Shown here: one piece after another, positions 20,591 to 30,252 of the stretch
Layout of the letters: each line of letters opens with the position of its first letter
Numbering within the stretch: the first letter of the stretch is position 1
DNA from: Lelliottia sp. WAP21
GTDB lineage: Bacteria; Pseudomonadota; Gammaproteobacteria; Enterobacterales; Enterobacteriaceae
DNA: 64,000 bases
Assembly (NCBI RefSeq): GCF_020532665.2
Contig: NZ_JAIWPG020000006.1
Location: 62,001 to 126,000 of the forward strand
Direction: 5' to 3'
Notes under the pieces: model-generated
The model's database searches: none
What the model was told of the DNA's origin: nothing
Seen by the model: the letters and a program-made list of their open reading frames with translations, nothing else
Position numbers and translations under genes: made by a program

Positions 20591-21910
20591 ATGTTCACAT
20601 TTCTGAAAACCCCGGCTAACGCCGCACCTGTGGGTAACCGCGCCGACATCGACGCCCGCTACCGTTACTGGCGACGCCATATTTTGATCACCCTCTGGCT
20701 GGGCTACGCGCTCTTTTATTTCACCCGTAAGAGCTTTAACGCCGCCGCGCCGGAGATCCTCGCCAGCGGCGTGATGACGCGTACCGATATTGGCTTGCTG
20801 GCGACGCTGTTTTATATCACTTACGGTCTGTCGAAATTCGTCTCCGGCATCGTCAGCGATCGCTCAAATGCACGCTATTTTATGGGGATAGGGTTGATCG
20901 CCACCGGCGTGGTGAACATCTTGTTTGGCTTTTCCACCTCGCTCTGGGCCTTTGCCCTGCTGTGGGCGCTGAACGCGTTTTTCCAGGGCTGGGGCGCGCC
21001 GGTGTGTGCCCGTTTGCTTACCAGCTGGTATTCGCGTAACGAGCGCGGCGGCTGGTGGGCTATCTGGAACACGGCGCACAACGTTGGCGGGGCGCTGATC
21101 CCCATGGTGGTGGGAGCCGCAGCGCTCCACTACGGCTGGCGCATGGGCATGATGATTGCGGGCAGTCTGGCGATCCTCGCCGGGCTGTTTCTGTGCTGGC
21201 GTTTGCGCGATCGCCCGCAAACCGTGGGCCTGCCGCCCGTCGGCGAGTGGCGGCACGATGAGATGGACATCGCGCAACAGCAGGAAGGCGCAGGGCTGAC
21301 GCGTAAAGAGATCCTCACCAAATATGTGCTGTTAAATCCCTATATCTGGCTGCTGTCGCTTTGCTACGTGCTGGTCTACGTGGTGCGTGCGGCGATCAAC
21401 GACTGGGGCAATTTGTATATGTCCGAAACACTGGGCGTGGACCTGGTCACCGCGAACTCGGCGGTGACGATGTTTGAGCTGGGCGGGTTTATCGGTGCGC
21501 TGGTGGCGGGCTGGGGCTCGGACAAACTGTTTAACGGCAACCGCGGCCCGATGAATCTCATTTTCGCCGCCGGGATTTTGCTTTCCGTTGGTTCGCTTTG
21601 GCTGATGCCTTTTGCCACTTACGTGATGCAGGCGGCGTGCTTCTTCACCACGGGTTTCTTTGTATTTGGCCCGCAGATGCTGATTGGCATGGCGGCAGCC
21701 GAGTGCTCGCATAAAGAGGCCGCCGGAGCGGCAACGGGCTTTGTCGGCCTGTTTGCCTATCTCGGTGCGTCCCTGTCCGGCTGGCCGCTGGCGCGGGTGA
21801 TCGACATCTGGCACTGGAGTGGTTTTTTTGCGGTCATCGCTATCGCAGCAGGGATTTCTGCTCTGTTGCTGCTGCCGTTTTTGAATGCGCAGGCACCGCG
21901 AGAAGCGTGA
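20591..21910 (+). CDS. uhpC: Hexose-phosphate sensor UhpC
   Basis: This 439-aa MFS protein of the organophosphate:phosphate antiporter family has 12 helices. It starts MFTFLKTPANAAPVGN. Signatures include YFTRKSFNAAAPEIL after helix 1 and the GWGAPVCARLLTSWYSRNERGGWWA loop. It resembles the UhpT transporter but acts as the receptor that binds external glucose 6-phosphate and triggers UhpB. It is third in uhpABC. Confidence 0.96.
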   Translation: MFTFLKTPANAAPVGNRADIDARYRYWRRHILITLWLGYALFYFTRKSFNAAAPEILASGVMTRTDIGLLATLFYITYGLSKFVSGIVSDRSNARYFMGIGLIATGVVNILFGFSTSLWAFALLWALNAFFQGWGAPVCARLLTSWYSRNERGGWWAIWNTAHNVGGALIPMVVGAAALHYGWRMGMMIAGSLAILAGLFLCWRLRDRPQTVGLPPVGEWRHDEMDIAQQQEGAGLTRKEILTKYVLLNPYIWLLSLCYVLVYVVRAAINDWGNLYMSETLGVDLVTANSAVTMFELGGFIGALVAGWGSDKLFNGNRGPMNLIFAAGILLSVGSLWLMPFATYVMQAACFFTTGFFVFGPQMLIGMAAAECSHKEAAGAATGFVGLFAYLGASLSGWPLARVIDIWHWSGFFAVIAIAAGISALLLLPFLNAQAPREA

Positions 21911-21966
21911 CGCGCTTCACCTTTTAATGCCGAGTGACGCAAAACTAAGATATTTTCCCGGTTTGA

Positions 21967-22010
21967 CCTGGACGCTGTCTCAGGCGTCTCTCCCGGCTGA
22001 TTTTTACAAT
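21967..22010 (+). promoter_or_regulatory. uhpT promoter with possible UhpA site
   Basis: TACAAT (22005-22010) is a likely -10 box, about 43 bp before the uhpT start. An imperfect dyad CCTG-N10-CAGG (21967-21984) lies upstream, where UhpA must bind. The -35 is weak, as expected for an activator-dependent promoter. Exact protein contacts are not readable from sequence. Confidence 0.45.
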
Positions 22011-22052
22011 GCCTGCCATTCGCAGGTATAAAAATCAGCTCAGGAGATACCC

Positions 22053-23444
22053 ATGCTGGCCTTTCTGAATCAGGTGCGCAAGCCGACCCTGGATCTGCCG
22101 CTCGATGTGCGGCGCAAGATGTGGTTCAAACCGTTCATGCAGTCCTATCTGGTGGTCTTTATCGGCTACCTGACGATGTATCTTATCCGCAAAAACTTCA
22201 ACATCGCGCAGAACGACATGATCACCACCTACGGGCTGAGCATGACGCAGCTGGGGATGATTGGTCTGGGTTTTTCCATCACCTACGGCGTGGGTAAAAC
22301 GCTGGTCTCCTACTACGCTGACGGCAAAAACACCAAGCAGTTCCTGCCGTTTATGCTGATCCTTTCCGCCATCTGTATGCTGGGCTTCAGCGCCAGCATG
22401 GGGGCGGGTTCCGTCAGCCTGTTCATGATGATCGCTTTCTACGCGCTGAGCGGATTCTTCCAGAGTACCGGCGGGTCGTGCAGTTACTCCACCATCACCA
22501 AATGGACGCCACGCCGCAAGCGGGGTTCATACCTGGGCATGTGGAACATCTCGCATAACCTTGGCGGCGCGGGCGCAGCGGGCGTGGCGCTGTTTGGGGC
22601 GAATGTCCTGTTCGACGGCCACGTCATTGGGATGTTTATCTTCCCGTCCATTATCGCGCTGATTGTGGGCTTTATCGGCCTGCGCTACGGCAGCGACTCC
22701 CCGGAATCCTACGGTCTCGGCAACGCTGAAGAGCTGTTTGGGGAAGCGATCAGTGAAGAAGACAAAGAAGCTGAAAATGAGTTAATGACCAAATGGCAGA
22801 TCTTTGTTGAGTATGTCCTGAAAAACAAAGTGATCTGGCTGCTCTGCTTCTCCAACATTTTCCTGTACGTGGTGCGCATCGGAATCGACCAGTGGTCCAC
22901 GGTGTATGCCTTCCAGGAGCTGAAGCTGTCCAAAGAGGTGGCGATTCAGGGCTTTACCCTGTTTGAGGTGGGGGCGCTGGTGGGGACGTTGCTGTGGGGC
23001 TGGCTGTCGGATCTGGCAAACGGGCGTCGTGCACTGGTGGCCTGCGTCGCGCTGGCATTGATTATCGCCACCCTCGGCATCTATCAGCATGCCAGCAACC
23101 AGTATGTTTATCTTATGTCGCTGTTCGCGCTGGGCTTCCTGGTATTTGGCCCGCAATTGTTGATTGGCGTTGCGGCGGTGGGATTTGTGCCAAAAAAAGC
23201 GATCGGCGCTGCCGATGGAATTAAGGGCACCTTCGCCTATCTGATTGGTGACAGCTTCGCCAAGCTGGGCCTCGGTATGATTGCCGACGGCACGCCGATT
23301 TTCGGCCTGACCGGCTGGGCGGGCACCTTCGCAGCGCTGGACGCCGCCGCGATCGCCTGTATCTGCCTGATGGCGATGGTCGCCGTAATGGAAGAACGTA
23401 AAATTCGTCGTGAGAAACGCTTACACGCATTGAACGCGGTTTGA
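22053..23444 (+). CDS. uhpT: Hexose-phosphate:phosphate antiporter UhpT
   Basis: The 463-aa, 12-helix MFS antiporter matches E. coli UhpT in length. It imports glucose 6-phosphate and related sugar phosphates, and fosfomycin, in exchange for phosphate. The OPA signature is seen in [26 protein letters not shown], with the essential arginine pair region [14 protein letters not shown] after helix 1. The start follows CAGGAGATACCC. It has its own UhpA-dependent promoter and a strong terminator. Confidence 0.97.
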   Translation: MLAFLNQVRKPTLDLPLDVRRKMWFKPFMQSYLVVFIGYLTMYLIRKNFNIAQNDMITTYGLSMTQLGMIGLGFSITYGVGKTLVSYYADGKNTKQFLPFMLILSAICMLGFSASMGAGSVSLFMMIAFYALSGFFQSTGGSCSYSTITKWTPRRKRGSYLGMWNISHNLGGAGAAGVALFGANVLFDGHVIGMFIFPSIIALIVGFIGLRYGSDSPESYGLGNAEELFGEAISEEDKEAENELMTKWQIFVEYVLKNKVIWLLCFSNIFLYVVRIGIDQWSTVYAFQELKLSKEVAIQGFTLFEVGALVGTLLWGWLSDLANGRRALVACVALALIIATLGIYQHASNQYVYLMSLFALGFLVFGPQLLIGVAAVGFVPKKAIGAADGIKGTFAYLIGDSFAKLGLGMIADGTPIFGLTGWAGTFAALDAAAIACICLMAMVAVMEERKIRREKRLHALNAV

Positions 23445-23463
23445 GTATGCAGGTAATGTCTTT

Positions 23464-23488
23464 GCCCGGTTGACCACCGGGCTTTTTT
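23464..23488 (+). terminator. Terminator of uhpT
   Basis: GCCCGGT (23464-23470) pairs with ACCGGGC (23476-23482) and is followed by six Ts. It lies 20 bp past the uhpT stop. Confidence 0.92.
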
Positions 23489-23597
23489 ATCCCCTCACCT
23501 TTACCCCGTTTTACAGACCCGCTCCGCCCCATGCTCTACATTTTAATTTTGCTGCCACATCGCGCAGCAGCCCTTTGTTTTGTTATGGAGAGCTTGC

Positions 23598-24602
23598 ATG
23601 TTGACCCGACGATTATCCTGCCTTGCGCTACTGATGGCGCTGACCTCCCCCGCGATAGCCGCGAATGCCCCGACCTACGGCGAAAAGCTGGAGGGGTTTG
23701 ATTATGCCTGGCCGGTAAAGCACTTCACCTTTACCTCGCAAAATCAGCCGCTTGATATGGCCTATCTGGACGTTCAGCCTGAAAAGCCCAACGGCCGCAC
23801 CGTGGTGCTGATGCACGGTAAAAACTTCTGTGCCGGCACATGGGAGGGGACTATCCGCGCGCTTTCGGCCAGCGGTTACCGCGTGGTAGCGCCAGACCAG
23901 ATTGGATTCTGTAAATCCACCAAACCCGAGCATTACCAGTACAGCTTCCAGCAGCTGGCGGATAACACCCACGCGTTGCTTAAGCAGCTCGGCGTCGATC
24001 GCGTGACGGTTATTGGGCACTCGACCGGCGGCATGCTGGCGACCCGCTACGCGCTGATGTGGCCCCAGGAGGTGGAACAGCTGGTAATGGTGAATCCGAT
24101 CGGTTTAGAAGACTGGAAAGCACGCGGTGTGCCGCATATTACGGTCGATCAATGGTATCAGCGAGAGCTCAAAACCAGTGCCGATGGCATCCGCCAGTAT
24201 GAGAAAAACACCTACTATGCCGGGGAGTGGAAGCCAGAATATGAACGCTGGGTGACCATGCTCGCCGGGCTGAACAATGGGCCTGGCAAAGCGCGTGTAG
24301 CCTGGAACTCGGCGTTACTTTACGACATGATCTATACCCAGCCGGTGATCTACGAATTTGGCGAACTGAAAATGCCGGTATTTTTGATGATCGGCACCAA
24401 AGACAACACCGCCATCGGGAAAGATCTCGCCCCACCAGAGGTGCGCAAGCAGCTTGGCCGCTATGAGGTGCTCGGGAAGGAGGCCGCGAAGCGCATTCCG
24501 CATGCCACGCTTGTCGAATTCGACGACATGGGCCATGCCCCACAGATGCAGGACCCGCAACGCTTCCACGAGGCGCTGCTGAAAGGGCTTCAGGCACGTT
24601 GA
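23598..24602 (+). CDS. Secreted alpha/beta hydrolase
   Basis: The 334-aa protein has a signal peptide (MLTRRLSCLALLMALTSPAIAA, cleavage near residue 22). Its alpha/beta-hydrolase fold shows the oxyanion-loop HGKNF, the nucleophile elbow GHSTGG (Ser in VIGHSTGGMLA), the acid region MIGTKDNTA and the catalytic His in DDMGHAPQMQDP. It is probably a periplasmic esterase or lipase-like hydrolase; the substrate is unknown. ATG 23598 follows GGAGAGC and gives a complete signal peptide. In K-12 adeQ (yicO) occupies the uhpT-yicN interval, so this gene is a local difference. Confidence 0.83.
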   Translation: MLTRRLSCLALLMALTSPAIAANAPTYGEKLEGFDYAWPVKHFTFTSQNQPLDMAYLDVQPEKPNGRTVVLMHGKNFCAGTWEGTIRALSASGYRVVAPDQIGFCKSTKPEHYQYSFQQLADNTHALLKQLGVDRVTVIGHSTGGMLATRYALMWPQEVEQLVMVNPIGLEDWKARGVPHITVDQWYQRELKTSADGIRQYEKNTYYAGEWKPEYERWVTMLAGLNNGPGKARVAWNSALLYDMIYTQPVIYEFGELKMPVFLMIGTKDNTAIGKDLAPPEVRKQLGRYEVLGKEAAKRIPHATLVEFDDMGHAPQMQDPQRFHEALLKGLQAR

Positions 24603-24770
24603 TTTTCACCCGCATTGTCCATGCAGCCAGCGGGCGCGGGCAATGCGGGATTAACTCATCCACGTTCATCGCAATTTCCCCCCCTTTTTTTCAGCACATT
24701 ATTATGGCGTTGCCCGCTGTCGACACGGCACATTTCCCGATATCATGGACGGCTACTTTAAGGAGAACGC

Positions 24771-25223
24771 ATGATCTGGATAATGCTGGCAACGCTTGTC
24801 GTGGTGTTTGTGGTCGGATTTCGCATCCTGACTTCGGATTCCCGCCGCGCCATCAAACGGCTAAGCGAGCGTCTGGGGATCACACCCGTTCCGCTGGAGT
24901 CGATGATCGACCAGTGCGGCAAAACCGCTGGCAATGAATTTATCCGCTACCTTGAGCGGCCAGATGAAGCACATTTGCTCAATGCGGCGCAGGTTCTGCT
25001 GATCTGGCAGGTCTGCATTGTCGACGGCAGTGAAGAAAACCTGCAAACCTGGTATCGCCTGCTGCGTAAAGCACGCCTGGCGGCCCCGATCACCGATGCG
25101 CAGATCCGTCTGGCACTGGGCTTTATGCGGGAAATCGAGCCCGATCCTTACGAATTCAATGCCTTCCAGCTTCGTTACAATCAACTTTTCCTGCCGGAAG
25201 AGGGTGTGTTTTTCCTCCACTGA
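24771..25223 (+). CDS. yicN: YicN family protein (DUF1198)
   Basis: The 150-aa protein, of the E. coli YicN length, starts MIWIMLATLVVVFVVGFRIL. It has one N-terminal membrane helix (1-20) and a cytoplasmic helical domain containing HLLNAAQVLLIWQVCIVDGSEENL and APITDAQIRLALGFMREIEP, shared with YicN. Function is unknown. A clear AAGGAG ribosome-binding site precedes the ATG. nepI follows on the same strand after 122 bp. Confidence 0.9.
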   Translation: MIWIMLATLVVVFVVGFRILTSDSRRAIKRLSERLGITPVPLESMIDQCGKTAGNEFIRYLERPDEAHLLNAAQVLLIWQVCIVDGSEENLQTWYRLLRKARLAAPITDAQIRLALGFMREIEPDPYEFNAFQLRYNQLFLPEEGVFFLH

Positions 25224-25345
25224 TTCCTGTAAGGGGACGATGTCTGCGTTACGGATAAAACAAAAGTTGTCAAAACGTTAAATCCGTCACACTTTTGATG
25301 ATAAACTGCGCGACTTTTCCGCACGTTTTTATCTCAGGTGACGCC

Positions 25346-26536
25346 ATGACAGAACATATCCAGACCACGCCCACACCGCAGAGCAAAGAGGTCACACGGC
25401 CTAATTGGTCGGCGGTTTTTTCTGTGGCGTTCTGCGTCGCCTGCCTGATTACCGTGGAGTTTCTGCCGGTTAGCCTGCTGACACCAATGGCGCAGGATCT
25501 GGGCATCTCCGAAGGCGTGGCGGGGCAGTCGGTGACCGTAACCGCCTTTGTCGCCATGTTTGCCAGCCTGTTTATCACCCAAATTATTGGCACCATCGAC
25601 CGACGCAAAGTGGTGATTTTATTTGCCGTTTTGCTCACTCTTTCCTGCGTGCTGGTGTCGTTCGCCGATAACTTTACGCTGCTGCTTCTGGGCCGTGCCT
25701 GTCTGGGCCTGGGGCTGGGCGGTTTTTGGGCGATGTCCGCGTCACTGACGATGCGTCTGGTGCCCGCGCGAACGGTGCCAAAAGCGCTGTCTGTGATCTT
25801 TGGCGCGGTGTCGATAGCGCTGGTGATTGCCGCGCCGTTGGGCAGCTTCCTCGGCGGAATTATTGGCTGGCGCAACGTCTTTAACGGCGCGGCGATAATG
25901 GGGATTTTATGCATTTTCTGGGTATGGAAAGCGTTGCCTTCCTTACCCGGTGAGGCCGCGCACCATAAGCAAAACATGTTCAGCCTGCTGAAACGCCCCG
26001 GCGTATTGGCCGGGATGACGGCGATCTTTATGGCCTTTGCCGGTCAGTTTGCCTTCTTTACCTATATTCGCCCGGTGTTTATGACCATGGCAGGCTTCGA
26101 TGTGGATGGCCTGACGCTGGTACTGTTGAGCTTTGGTATCGCCAGTTTTGTCGGTACGTCGCTATCGGCACAGTTTCTTAAACGTTCACTGAAGGTTGCA
26201 CTTGCAGGTGCGCCGTTAGTCCTGGCGGTGAGTGCGGCCGTACTGATTGTGTGGGGGAGCGATAAGTGGGTCGCCTCCGCTATCGCCATCATCTGGGGCT
26301 TTGCTTTTGCGCTGGTACCGGTTGGCTGGTCCACCTGGATCACCCGCTCGCTTGCCGATCAGGCCGAAAAAGCCGGGTCGATTCAGGTGGCGGTGATTCA
26401 GCTGGCGAACACCTGTGGCGCTGCGGTAGGCGGTATTGCGCTGGACCATATCGGCCTGACCTCACCGCTGGTGATTTCCGGCACGTTAATGCTGTTAACG
26501 GCGCTGCTGGTGGCGAGTAAGGTGAAGGCGAAGTAG
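25346..26536 (+). CDS. nepI: Purine ribonucleoside exporter NepI (MFS)
   Basis: The 396-aa, 12-helix DHA1-type MFS protein matches E. coli NepI (YicM) in length. Motif A appears as [13 protein letters not shown], and [24 protein letters not shown] follows. It exports inosine and related purine ribonucleosides by proton antiport. The ATG at 25346 ([12 protein letters not shown]) was chosen by homologue length over an upstream ATG at 25295. Its 3' end abuts array A of palindromic repeats. Confidence 0.93.
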   Translation: MTEHIQTTPTPQSKEVTRPNWSAVFSVAFCVACLITVEFLPVSLLTPMAQDLGISEGVAGQSVTVTAFVAMFASLFITQIIGTIDRRKVVILFAVLLTLSCVLVSFADNFTLLLLGRACLGLGLGGFWAMSASLTMRLVPARTVPKALSVIFGAVSIALVIAAPLGSFLGGIIGWRNVFNGAAIMGILCIFWVWKALPSLPGEAAHHKQNMFSLLKRPGVLAGMTAIFMAFAGQFAFFTYIRPVFMTMAGFDVDGLTLVLLSFGIASFVGTSLSAQFLKRSLKVALAGAPLVLAVSAAVLIVWGSDKWVASAIAIIWGFAFALVPVGWSTWITRSLADQAEKAGSIQVAVIQLANTCGAAVGGIALDHIGLTSPLVISGTLMLLTALLVASKVKAK

Positions 26537-26559
26537 TTCCTCCCGCCCTCCATCTTTCT

Positions 26560-27040
26560 CCCTCTCTCGTGGAAGAGCTGGGGTGAGGGCATCAGACCGC
26601 ACCTGTGCCCCCTTTTTCCCCCTCTCCCTGTGGGAGAGGGTCGGGGTTAGGGCATCAGACCGCACCTGTGCCCCGTTTTTCTCCCTCTCTTGTGGGAGAG
26701 GGCCGGGGTGAGGGCACCAGATCGCACCTGTGCCCGGCTTTTCTCCCTCTCCCGTGGGAGAGGGCCGGGGTGAGGGCACCAGACCGCACCTGTGCCCCGT
26801 TTTTCTCCCTCTCCTGTGGGAGAGGGCCGGGGTGAGGGCACCGGACCGCACCTGTGCCCGGCTTTTCCCCCTCTCCTGTGGGAGAGGGTCGGGGTGAGGG
26901 CATCAGACTGCACCTGTGCCCGGCTTTTCCCCCTCTCACGTGGGAGAGGGCTGGGGTGAGGGCACCAGACCGCACCTGCGCCCCGTTTTTCTCCCTCTCC
27001 TGTGGGAGAGGGCCGGGGTGAGGGCATCAGACCGCACCTG
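26560..27040 (+). repeat. Array A: eight tandem copies of a 62-bp palindromic repeat
   Basis: Units begin at about 26560, 26620, 26683, 26745, 26807, 26869, 26931 and 26993 (spacing 60, 63, then 62 bp). Each has the palindrome CCCTCTC-N4/5-GAGAGGG, a conserved tail GCCGGGGTGAGGGCA(T/C)CAGA, then CCGCACCTGTGCCC and a T-tract. Differences between units are few and scattered, suggesting recent tandem growth. Open frames through the array encode only repetitive Pro/Ser/Gly peptides and are not genes. The array separates nepI from yicL. Orientation is opposite to array B. Confidence 0.9.
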
Positions 27041-27102
27041 ACGCACAACATCCCATGCTATCCTGTCGCCCTAAGCAAAAACTACACATTGCAGGGGAGA
27101 AC

Positions 27103-28008
27103 ATGGGTTCCACACGCAAAGGGATGCTAAACGTGCTGATCGCCGCCGTTTTATGGGGAAGTTCGGGCGTTTGCGCGCAATATATTATGGAGAAGAGCCA
27201 GATTTCTTCGCCTTACCTGACGATGATCCGCCTGCTGTTTACCGGCGTCATTCTTCTGACGTTATCCTTCATTCACGGCGACAAAATTTTCTCGGTCATC
27301 AAAAATCGTAAAGACGCTATCAGCCTGCTGTTTTTCTCGGTTGTGGGCGCCCTCACCGTGCAGCTGACCTTCCTGCTGACCATTGAAAAATCCAACGCCG
27401 CGACCGCTACCGTACTGCAATTTTTATCCCCCACCATTATTGTGGCGTGGTTTGCGCTGGTGAGGAAAAAACATCCGGGAATATTCGTGCTGTCGGCAAT
27501 ATTCACCTCGCTTATTGGCACTTTCCTGCTGGTCACGCATGGGGATCCGACGTCACTCACTATCTCCCCGGCTGCGCTGTTCTTTGGTATTGCCTCCGCG
27601 TTCGCCGCTGCGTTTTATACCACCTATCCTTCAGCGCTGATTGCCCGCTACGGCACGTTGCCTGTTGTCGGCTGGAGTATGCTGATCGCGGGCATGATGC
27701 TGACGCCGTTTTATGCCGGGCGCGGAACAACCTTTGTGATCGATACCAGCCTGCTGCTGGCGTTTTTCTATCTGGTGGTGATCGGAACGGCGCTGACGTT
27801 CAGCCTGTACCTGAAAGGCGCTCAGATGATCGGTGGGCCGAAAGCGAGCATTCTGAGCTGCGCCGAGCCGCTGAGCAGTGCTCTGCTCTCTGTGCTTCTG
27901 CTGGGCGTGGCCTTTACGCTGCCGGACTGGCTGGGGACATTGCTGATTGTGTCGTCGGTGATACTGATTTCGATGGATTCGAGAAGAAGGGTTCGGACAT
28001 CCGCGTAG
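27103..28008 (+). CDS. yicL: YicL, EamA/DMT-family transporter
   Basis: The 301-aa protein, [26 protein letters not shown], is highly like E. coli YicL. Ten helices form two EamA repeats (about 8-140 and 150-290). [25 protein letters not shown] ends the first and [15 protein letters not shown] lies in the second. The substrate is unknown. ATG 27103 follows AGGGGAGAAC. It is bracketed by arrays A and B in inverted orientation, and array B begins two bases after its stop codon. Confidence 0.92.
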   Translation: MGSTRKGMLNVLIAAVLWGSSGVCAQYIMEKSQISSPYLTMIRLLFTGVILLTLSFIHGDKIFSVIKNRKDAISLLFFSVVGALTVQLTFLLTIEKSNAATATVLQFLSPTIIVAWFALVRKKHPGIFVLSAIFTSLIGTFLLVTHGDPTSLTISPAALFFGIASAFAAAFYTTYPSALIARYGTLPVVGWSMLIAGMMLTPFYAGRGTTFVIDTSLLLAFFYLVVIGTALTFSLYLKGAQMIGGPKASILSCAEPLSSALLSVLLLGVAFTLPDWLGTLLIVSSVILISMDSRRRVRTSA

Positions 28009-28010
28009 CC

Positions 28011-28402
28011 TGATGCCCTCACCCCGGCCCTCTCCCACGGGGAGAGGGGGAAAAGCAGGCCTGATGCCCTCACCCCGGCCCTCTCCCACGGGGAGAGGGA
28101 GAAAATGCGGTCTGATGCCCTCATTCCGACCCCTCCCACGGGGAGAGGGGGAAAAGCGGGCCTGATGCCCTCACCCCGGCCCTCTCTAACGGGGTGAGGG
28201 GGATAAGCGGGTCTAATGCCTTCACTCCGGCCCTCATCCAAGGGGAGGGGGAAAAGCGGGCCTGATGCCCTCACCCCGGCCTTCTCCCACGGGGAGAGGG
28301 GGAAAAGCGGATCTGATGCCCTCACCCCGGCCCTCTGCCACGGGGATAGGGGGGAAAGCGGGCCTGATGCCCTCACCCCGACCCCTCCCACGGGGAGAGG
28401 GG
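28011..28402 (-). repeat. Array B: eight tandem copies of a 50-51-bp version of the same repeat
   Basis: On the + strand units start with TGATGCCCTCACCCC at about 28011, 28062, 28113, 28163, 28214, 28263, 28313 and 28364. On the minus strand each reads palindrome CCCTCTCC...GGAGAGGG, then GCCGGGGTGAGGGCATCAG, the same core as array A, but with a shorter purely GC spacer ending CCGCTTTTCCC. Units are more diverged than in array A; the fifth is the most altered. The array fills the whole interval between convergent yicL and the porin gene. Confidence 0.9.
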
Positions 28403-28420
28403 GTATACACTCAACCTTCT

Positions 28421-29800
28421 TTAGAACCAGGCTTCCCACATCGCGCCGACGTTGAAGTCGTCGAGCGTTTCGTCTTTGGTATTGTTCACACGCGCCGTAC
28501 GTTCGTTATCCACTTTGCCGCCGGTGACGTAGAAGCGCAGCATAGGACGGAATTCCGGACCCATCGCGATGGACATATTCTGCGAGAGCGTCAGCTTCCA
28601 GCCTTTGTTATCGCCGCCGTTGTCGTAATCAACATGCTGCCAGCCTGCTTCCAGCCACGTGGAGTGAACATCGTTCCACCAGTGCATTGGGCGCACGATG
28701 GCGTTGTAGTTTTTGCGGTTGTCGGTGTCATCACGACTGTTGTCGTAATCGTGGAAGGCGAGGATGTACTCCACCTGCGTGGCCTGGGTGAATTTGTACA
28801 ACCCTTCGAAGCTGGCGTAGACCGTGGTCAGATCTTCGGTCTTGTTGAAGACGCTGTTGTCCGAGTTATCAGAGTAACGAGCAATCACCTTGTTCACGCC
28901 GCTGTCGTTGGTGTGGCTGAGCACCACGCCGCCCTGCCAGGCTTTCAGACGTTCTTCGCTATCAATCGCTTTTGAGTCGAAACCGTAGTTGGCGTACAGC
29001 TCAAGGTCTAATGGACCCAGCTTCATGCCATGAATTTTAGACGTAGCGGCATAGTTGCCTTTGTCGCCCGTACCGGAACCGCCGGTACATGAAATGCGAG
29101 ATGGGTTCGTGTCGTCTTCCATCACTTCCGGATTACAGGATTCCACGGCGGCCACGGTCGCGACGTCAAACTGCACGCCGCCGATGTCGAAGTTCTTCAC
29201 CCCGGCACCCTGACCGTCGTGGTTCATCCAGAAGTAATCGTTAATGCCCTGTTGTGGACGCTGGTGGAAGTCACGACCCGCCCAGAAGTAGGCGTTCGGG
29301 TTCGACGCCATAATGTTCGTCACGCCCGCGTAGGCCTTTTTCAGGTTAACTTCGTCGCCCCAGTGATCGATCATCACGTTGATGTCCCAGATCGCACCGT
29401 TTTCACCTTTAAAGGCTTTGGAAAGCTGGAATTCGCCACCATTGCCTTCGTTGCCCAGACGGCCAATGGCGGATGCGCCGTTATAGGAACCATCGACGGC
29501 GACGTACTTCTGGTCAGCCGCCTGGAAGTGTGCGCCGTAGCGGGCGTAACCCGTAAATTTAACCCCGAATGGAATCGCCATATCCGGGGATTGCGCCGCG
29601 CTTTGCGGCTCGGTGACCACGTCCGTTTTCTTCGCGATCGCCGCATCCATTTTGGCCTGACGTTCTGCCAGTGCTTTATCCACCGCTTTGGCCACAATGG
29701 CGTCGATTTGCTCCTGGGTAAATTCCTGTGCGAACACGGAAATTGGGCAAAGCGCGGCGATTACCGCCATTGTTAATGGAAGTTTTTTAATCATATTCAT
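28421..29800 (-). CDS. LamB/BglH-type carbohydrate porin
   Basis: The 459-aa outer-membrane protein has a signal peptide (about 1-24, ending CPISVFA), a short coiled-coil-like N-terminal segment (about 28-57) as in BglH and ScrY, and a LamB-family barrel starting at GVKFTGYARYGAHFQ and ending with the terminal aromatic residues MWEAWF. It passes oligosaccharides or aryl-beta-glucosides into the periplasm. It is last in the beta-glucoside PTS operon, 142 bp after the IIA gene, an interval that may hold a secondary promoter or processing site. K-12 BglH is the nearest named relative I recognise. Confidence 0.85.
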   Translation of the reverse strand: MNMIKKLPLTMAVIAALCPISVFAQEFTQEQIDAIVAKAVDKALAERQAKMDAAIAKKTDVVTEPQSAAQSPDMAIPFGVKFTGYARYGAHFQAADQKYVAVDGSYNGASAIGRLGNEGNGGEFQLSKAFKGENGAIWDINVMIDHWGDEVNLKKAYAGVTNIMASNPNAYFWAGRDFHQRPQQGINDYFWMNHDGQGAGVKNFDIGGVQFDVATVAAVESCNPEVMEDDTNPSRISCTGGSGTGDKGNYAATSKIHGMKLGPLDLELYANYGFDSKAIDSEERLKAWQGGVVLSHTNDSGVNKVIARYSDNSDNSVFNKTEDLTTVYASFEGLYKFTQATQVEYILAFHDYDNSRDDTDNRKNYNAIVRPMHWWNDVHSTWLEAGWQHVDYDNGGDNKGWKLTLSQNMSIAMGPEFRPMLRFYVTGGKVDNERTARVNNTKDETLDDFNVGAMWEAWF

Positions 29801-29942
29801 GGTTATCTCAATATAGTTTAATTTTATTCAGACAATAACCACCCGATTCCGATCTGACAGAATATGTCGCTATCATCAGAATAAGTTGATTTTTTATTTA
29901 TAGGTACAGAGGTATTACATTAACGATTTATTTCCCCATAGC

Positions 29943-30245
29943 TTATCTCTGATATAAATGGATTATTTCTTCGGATAGCTCACGCGCCAGAAGCGAATTC
30001 ATTAAATGGTCCTGGGCGTGCACCATAATTAAGGTCATCGGCTGGCGGGCTTCGCCCGCATCCTGTTCAATCAGTTTGGTTTGCATAAGGTGCGCCTGGC
30101 GCGCGTAGCCATCGGCTTCGCGCAGCAGGCTTTTGGCTTCGTCAATGTTGCCGTTACGCGCCGCGTGCAACGCCTCAAAGCACAGGCTCCGCGACTGACC
30201 GGCATTAACGATAATTTCCATTACGGCATCTTCTAAGACGATCAT
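29943..30245 (-). CDS. PTS IIA component, lactose/cellobiose (Lac/Chb) family
   Basis: The 100-aa all-helical IIA protein starts MIVLEDAVMEIIVNAGQSRS. The phospho-acceptor histidine is H76 in MVHAQDHLM, as in ChbA/LacF. It relays phosphate from HPr to the IIB encoded upstream. The start at 30245 lies seven bases after the glycosidase stop, so it is translated from the same message; a longer reading to 30266 overlaps that gene. Confidence 0.9.
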   Translation of the reverse strand: MIVLEDAVMEIIVNAGQSRSLCFEALHAARNGNIDEAKSLLREADGYARQAHLMQTKLIEQDAGEARQPMTLIMVHAQDHLMNSLLARELSEEIIHLYQR

Positions 30246-30252
30246 AATTTTT

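Noticed and set aside
26560-28402. Possible CRISPR arrays
   Set aside because: The parts between palindromes are themselves repeated and not unique spacers, unit-to-unit variation is scattered, and there are no cas genes.
26497-28455. Several long open frames across arrays A and B, rich in Pro, Ser and Gly
   Set aside because: They are periodic translations of the DNA repeats on both strands with no homology, no ribosome-binding sites and no conserved frame.
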